A stretch of 64,000 bases of DNA from NCBI GenBank assembly GCA_932294295.1, contig OW028585.1, positions 16,866,360 to 16,930,359 on the forward strand, given 5' to 3'. Positions 62,176 to 64,000 of this stretch are shown here, piece by piece (position 1 is the first letter of the stretch; the number at the start of each line of letters is the position of its first letter). Source of the stretch: Alitta virens. Its lineage: Eukaryota; Annelida; Polychaeta; Phyllodocida; Nereididae. The notes below the pieces were generated by a model that saw only the letters and a list, made by a program, of their open reading frames with translations, did no database searches and was not told the origin of the DNA. A program made the position numbers and the translations under genes.

Positions 62176-64000
62176 GGTGTGAAAAACAAACAAAGTGTGA
62201 ACAACAAACAAACAAAGTGTGAACAACAAACAAACAAAGTGTGAACAACAAACAAAAAAAGTGTGAACAACAAACAAAAAAAGTGTGAACAACAAACAAA
62301 GTGTGAACAACAAACAAACAAAGAGTGAACAACAAACAAAAAAAGTGTGAACAACAAACAAAGTGTGAACAACAAACAAACAAAGTGTGAACAACAAACA
62401 AACAAAGTGTGAATAACAAACAAACAAAGTGTGAACAACAAACAAAAAAAGTGTGAACAACAAACAAACAAAGTGTGAGCAACATACAAAGTATGAACAA
62501 CAAACAAAAAAAGTGTGAACAACAAACAAACAAAGTGTGAACAACAAACAAACAAAGTGTGAACAACAAACAAACAAAGTGTGAACAACAAACAAAAAAA
62601 GTGTGAACAACAAACAAACAAAGTGTGAACAACAAACAAACAAAGTGTGAACAACAAACCAAAAAAGGTGTGAACAAACCAAAAAAAGGTGCGAACAACA
62701 AACCAAAAAAAGGTGTGAACAACAAACAAAAAAAGGTGTGAACAACAAACCAAAAAAAGGTGTGAACAACAAACCAAAAAAAGGTGTGAACAACAAACCA
62801 AAAAAAGGTGTGAACAACAAACCAAAAAAAGGTGTGAACAACAAACCAAAAAAAGGTGTGAACAACAAACCAAAAAAAGGTGTGAACAACAAACCAAAAA
62901 AAGGTGTGAACAACAAACCAAAAAAAGGTGTGAACAACAAACCAAAAAAAGGTGTGAACAACAAACCAAAAAAAGGTGTGAACAACAAACCAAAAAAGGT
63001 GTGAAAAACAAACAAAGTGTGAACAACAAACAAACAAAGTGTGAACAACAAACAAACAAAGTGTGAACAACAAACAAAAAAAGTGTGAACAACAAACAAA
63101 AAAAGTGTGAACAACAAACAAAGTGTGAACAACAAACAAACAAAGTGTGAACAACAAACAAAAAAAGTGTGAACAACAAACAAAGTGTGAACAACAAACA
63201 AACAAAGTATGAACAACAAACAAACAAAGTGTGAATAACAAACAAACAAAGTGTGAACAACAAACAAAAAAAGTGTGAACAACAAACAAACAAAGTGTGA
63301 GCAACATACAAAGTATGAACAACAAACAAAAAAAGTGTGAACAACAAACAAACAAAGTGTGAACAACAAACAAACAAAGTGTGAACAACAAACAAACAAA
63401 GTGTGAACAACAAACAAAAAAAGTGTGAACAACAAACAAACAAAGTGTGAACAACAAACAAACAAAGTGTGAACAACAAACCAAAAAAGGTGTGAACAAC
63501 AAACCAAAAAAAGGTGCGAACAACAAACCAAAAAAAGGTGTGAACAACAAACCAAAAAAAGGTGTGAACAACAAACCAAAAAAAGGTGTGAACAACAAAC
63601 CAAAAAAAGGTGTGAACAACAAACCAAAAAAAGGTGTGAACAACAAACCAAAAAAAGGTGTGAACAACAAACCAAAAAAAGGTGTGAACAACAAACCAAA
63701 AAAAGGTGTGAACAACAAACCAAAAAAAGGTGTGAACAACAAACCAAAAAAAGGTGTGAACAACAAACCAAAAAAAGGTGTGAACAACAAACCAAAAAAA
63801 GGTGTGAACAACAAACCAAAAAAGGCGGAACAACAAACCAAAAAAAGGTGTGAACAACAAACCAAAAAAAGGTGTGAACAACAAACCAAAAAAAGGTGTG
63901 AACAACAAACCAGAAAAAGGTGTGAACAACAAACCAAAAAAGGTGTGAACAACAAACAAAGTGTGAACAACAAACAAACAAAGTGTGAACAACAAACAAA
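62176..64000 (+). repeat. Last modules: two 469-bp spacers, 353- and 475-bp D24 runs
   Basis: Spacer 62176-62644 (marker 62473, one AGAGTGAAC variant near 62323), D24 62645-62997 with a shortened monomer (GAACAAACC, near 62677), spacer 62998-63466 (marker 63295, GTATGAAC near 63208), D24 63467-63941 with the linked GGCGGAAC (63824) and CCAGA5 (63912) variants, then the start of another spacer cut by the window edge at 64000. Confidence 0.85.

Larger units (their letters stand above)
1..64000 (+). repeat. Satellite DNA megaarray, 18-25 bp monomers, whole window
   Basis: The window is a continuous head-to-tail tandem of short monomers sharing the core GTGTGAACAAC and differing in an A-rich tail (A3CA7, A3CA3CA3, A3CA3, A3CCA7 and rarer forms). 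No reverse-complement monomer (GTTCACAC) was seen on the plus strand, so orientation is uniform. Consensus composition is about 27-33% GC with A far more frequent than T on this strand (14 A to 2 T per monomer). The consensus contains no CpG. The array is open at both ends. No unique sequence, gene, tRNA, rRNA or mobile element interrupts it. A non-coding eukaryotic satellite is inferred; the species cannot be named from the sequence. Confidence 0.97.
20728..64000 (+). repeat. Domain III: modular D24 runs plus conserved spacers
   Basis: D24 runs of recurring lengths (238, 285, 357, 453-454, 474-477, 569-571, 711, 927-929, 1071 bp) alternate with a spacer that is exactly 469 bp in 13 places by my hand count, or with longer or truncated relatives. 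Length changes between spacers are whole monomers. The modular, quantised layout is typical of an array shaped by repeated unequal exchange between aligned higher-order units. Confidence 0.85.

Noticed and set aside
9949..63004. Dozens of plus-strand frames of 62-207 codons (NNKPKK and CEQQTKK repeats)
   Set aside because: They coincide exactly with runs of 24-bp monomers and start at a GTG inside the repeat. They end wherever monomer length changes, with no non-repeat sequence, promoter or ribosome binding site.
1..64000. CRISPR array
   Set aside because: Direct repeats are short and regular, but there are no unique spacers between them; the sequence between cores is a low-complexity A-rich tail. 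No cas genes are present.
1..64000. Telomeric repeat tract
   Set aside because: The period is 18-25 bp, not the 5-8 bp usual for telomeres, and no known telomeric hexamer or heptamer is present.
1..64000. Plasmid or phage origin iterons
   Set aside because: Iteron sets have a handful to a few dozen copies beside a replication gene. Here there are roughly 2,800 copies and no gene.
1..64000. CENP-B box or other known centromere protein motif
   Set aside because: The monomer does not contain the CENP-B box pattern, and I could recognise no other named binding site. A centromeric role remains possible but unsupported.
1..64000. Promoters, terminators, tRNA or rRNA genes
   Set aside because: No TATA-like element, hairpin with complementary arms, or tRNA/rRNA signature can form, because complementary sequence is essentially absent from a strand with so little T.

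Overview
The whole 64,000-base window is one satellite DNA array. I find no protein gene, RNA gene, transposon, promoter or other unique sequence. Every base belongs to a head-to-tail tandem of 18-25 bp monomers in a single orientation. Each monomer has a core, GTGTGAACAAC, and an A-rich tail. By tail I use these classes: A22 (A3-C-A7), B22 (A3-C-A3-C-A3), C18 (A3-C-A3), D24 (an extra leading G, tail A3-CC-A7; 23- and 25-bp forms differ in A-run or G-run length), E21 (A2-CC-A6), F22 (A3-G-A7) and G22 (A3-T-A7). At about 22.7 bp per monomer the window holds roughly 2,800 copies, and the array runs off both ends. Such a long gene-free array is typical of eukaryotic heterochromatin (centromeric, pericentromeric, subtelomeric, sex or B chromosome) read through by long-read assembly. 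The sequence does not identify the species.

Three domains can be seen. Domain I (1-9990) uses A22, B22, C18, E21, F22 and G22 but no D24. It is built from higher-order repeats (HORs) of about 1.1-2.6 kb. Domain II (9991-20727) begins abruptly with the first D24 run and alternates D24 runs with long B/A/C spacers. Domain III (20728-64000) is more regular. D24 runs of recurring lengths (often 357, 453 or about 475 bp) are separated by a strongly conserved 469-bp spacer with a fixed order of 22 monomers, or by longer (about 690-1050 bp) or truncated versions of it. Recent amplification is clear: three tandem copies of a 2160-bp unit at 23101-29580 with only two differences found, a tandem pair of about 3 kb at 29300-35056, and displaced duplicates about 5.6 kb and 21.4 kb apart.

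Very long reading frames exist but are artefacts of composition. The monomers contain no TTA, CTA or TCA, so the minus strand has no stop codon in any frame except where a point mutation makes one. The longest such frame is over 10,000 codons. On the plus strand, runs of exactly 24-bp monomers keep one frame open and read as an octapeptide repeat (GVNNKPKK). Any 22-, 23- or 25-bp monomer brings the TGA in the core into frame. I annotate none of these as genes. The main interest is the layered repeat architecture, which records how the array has recombined and expanded.
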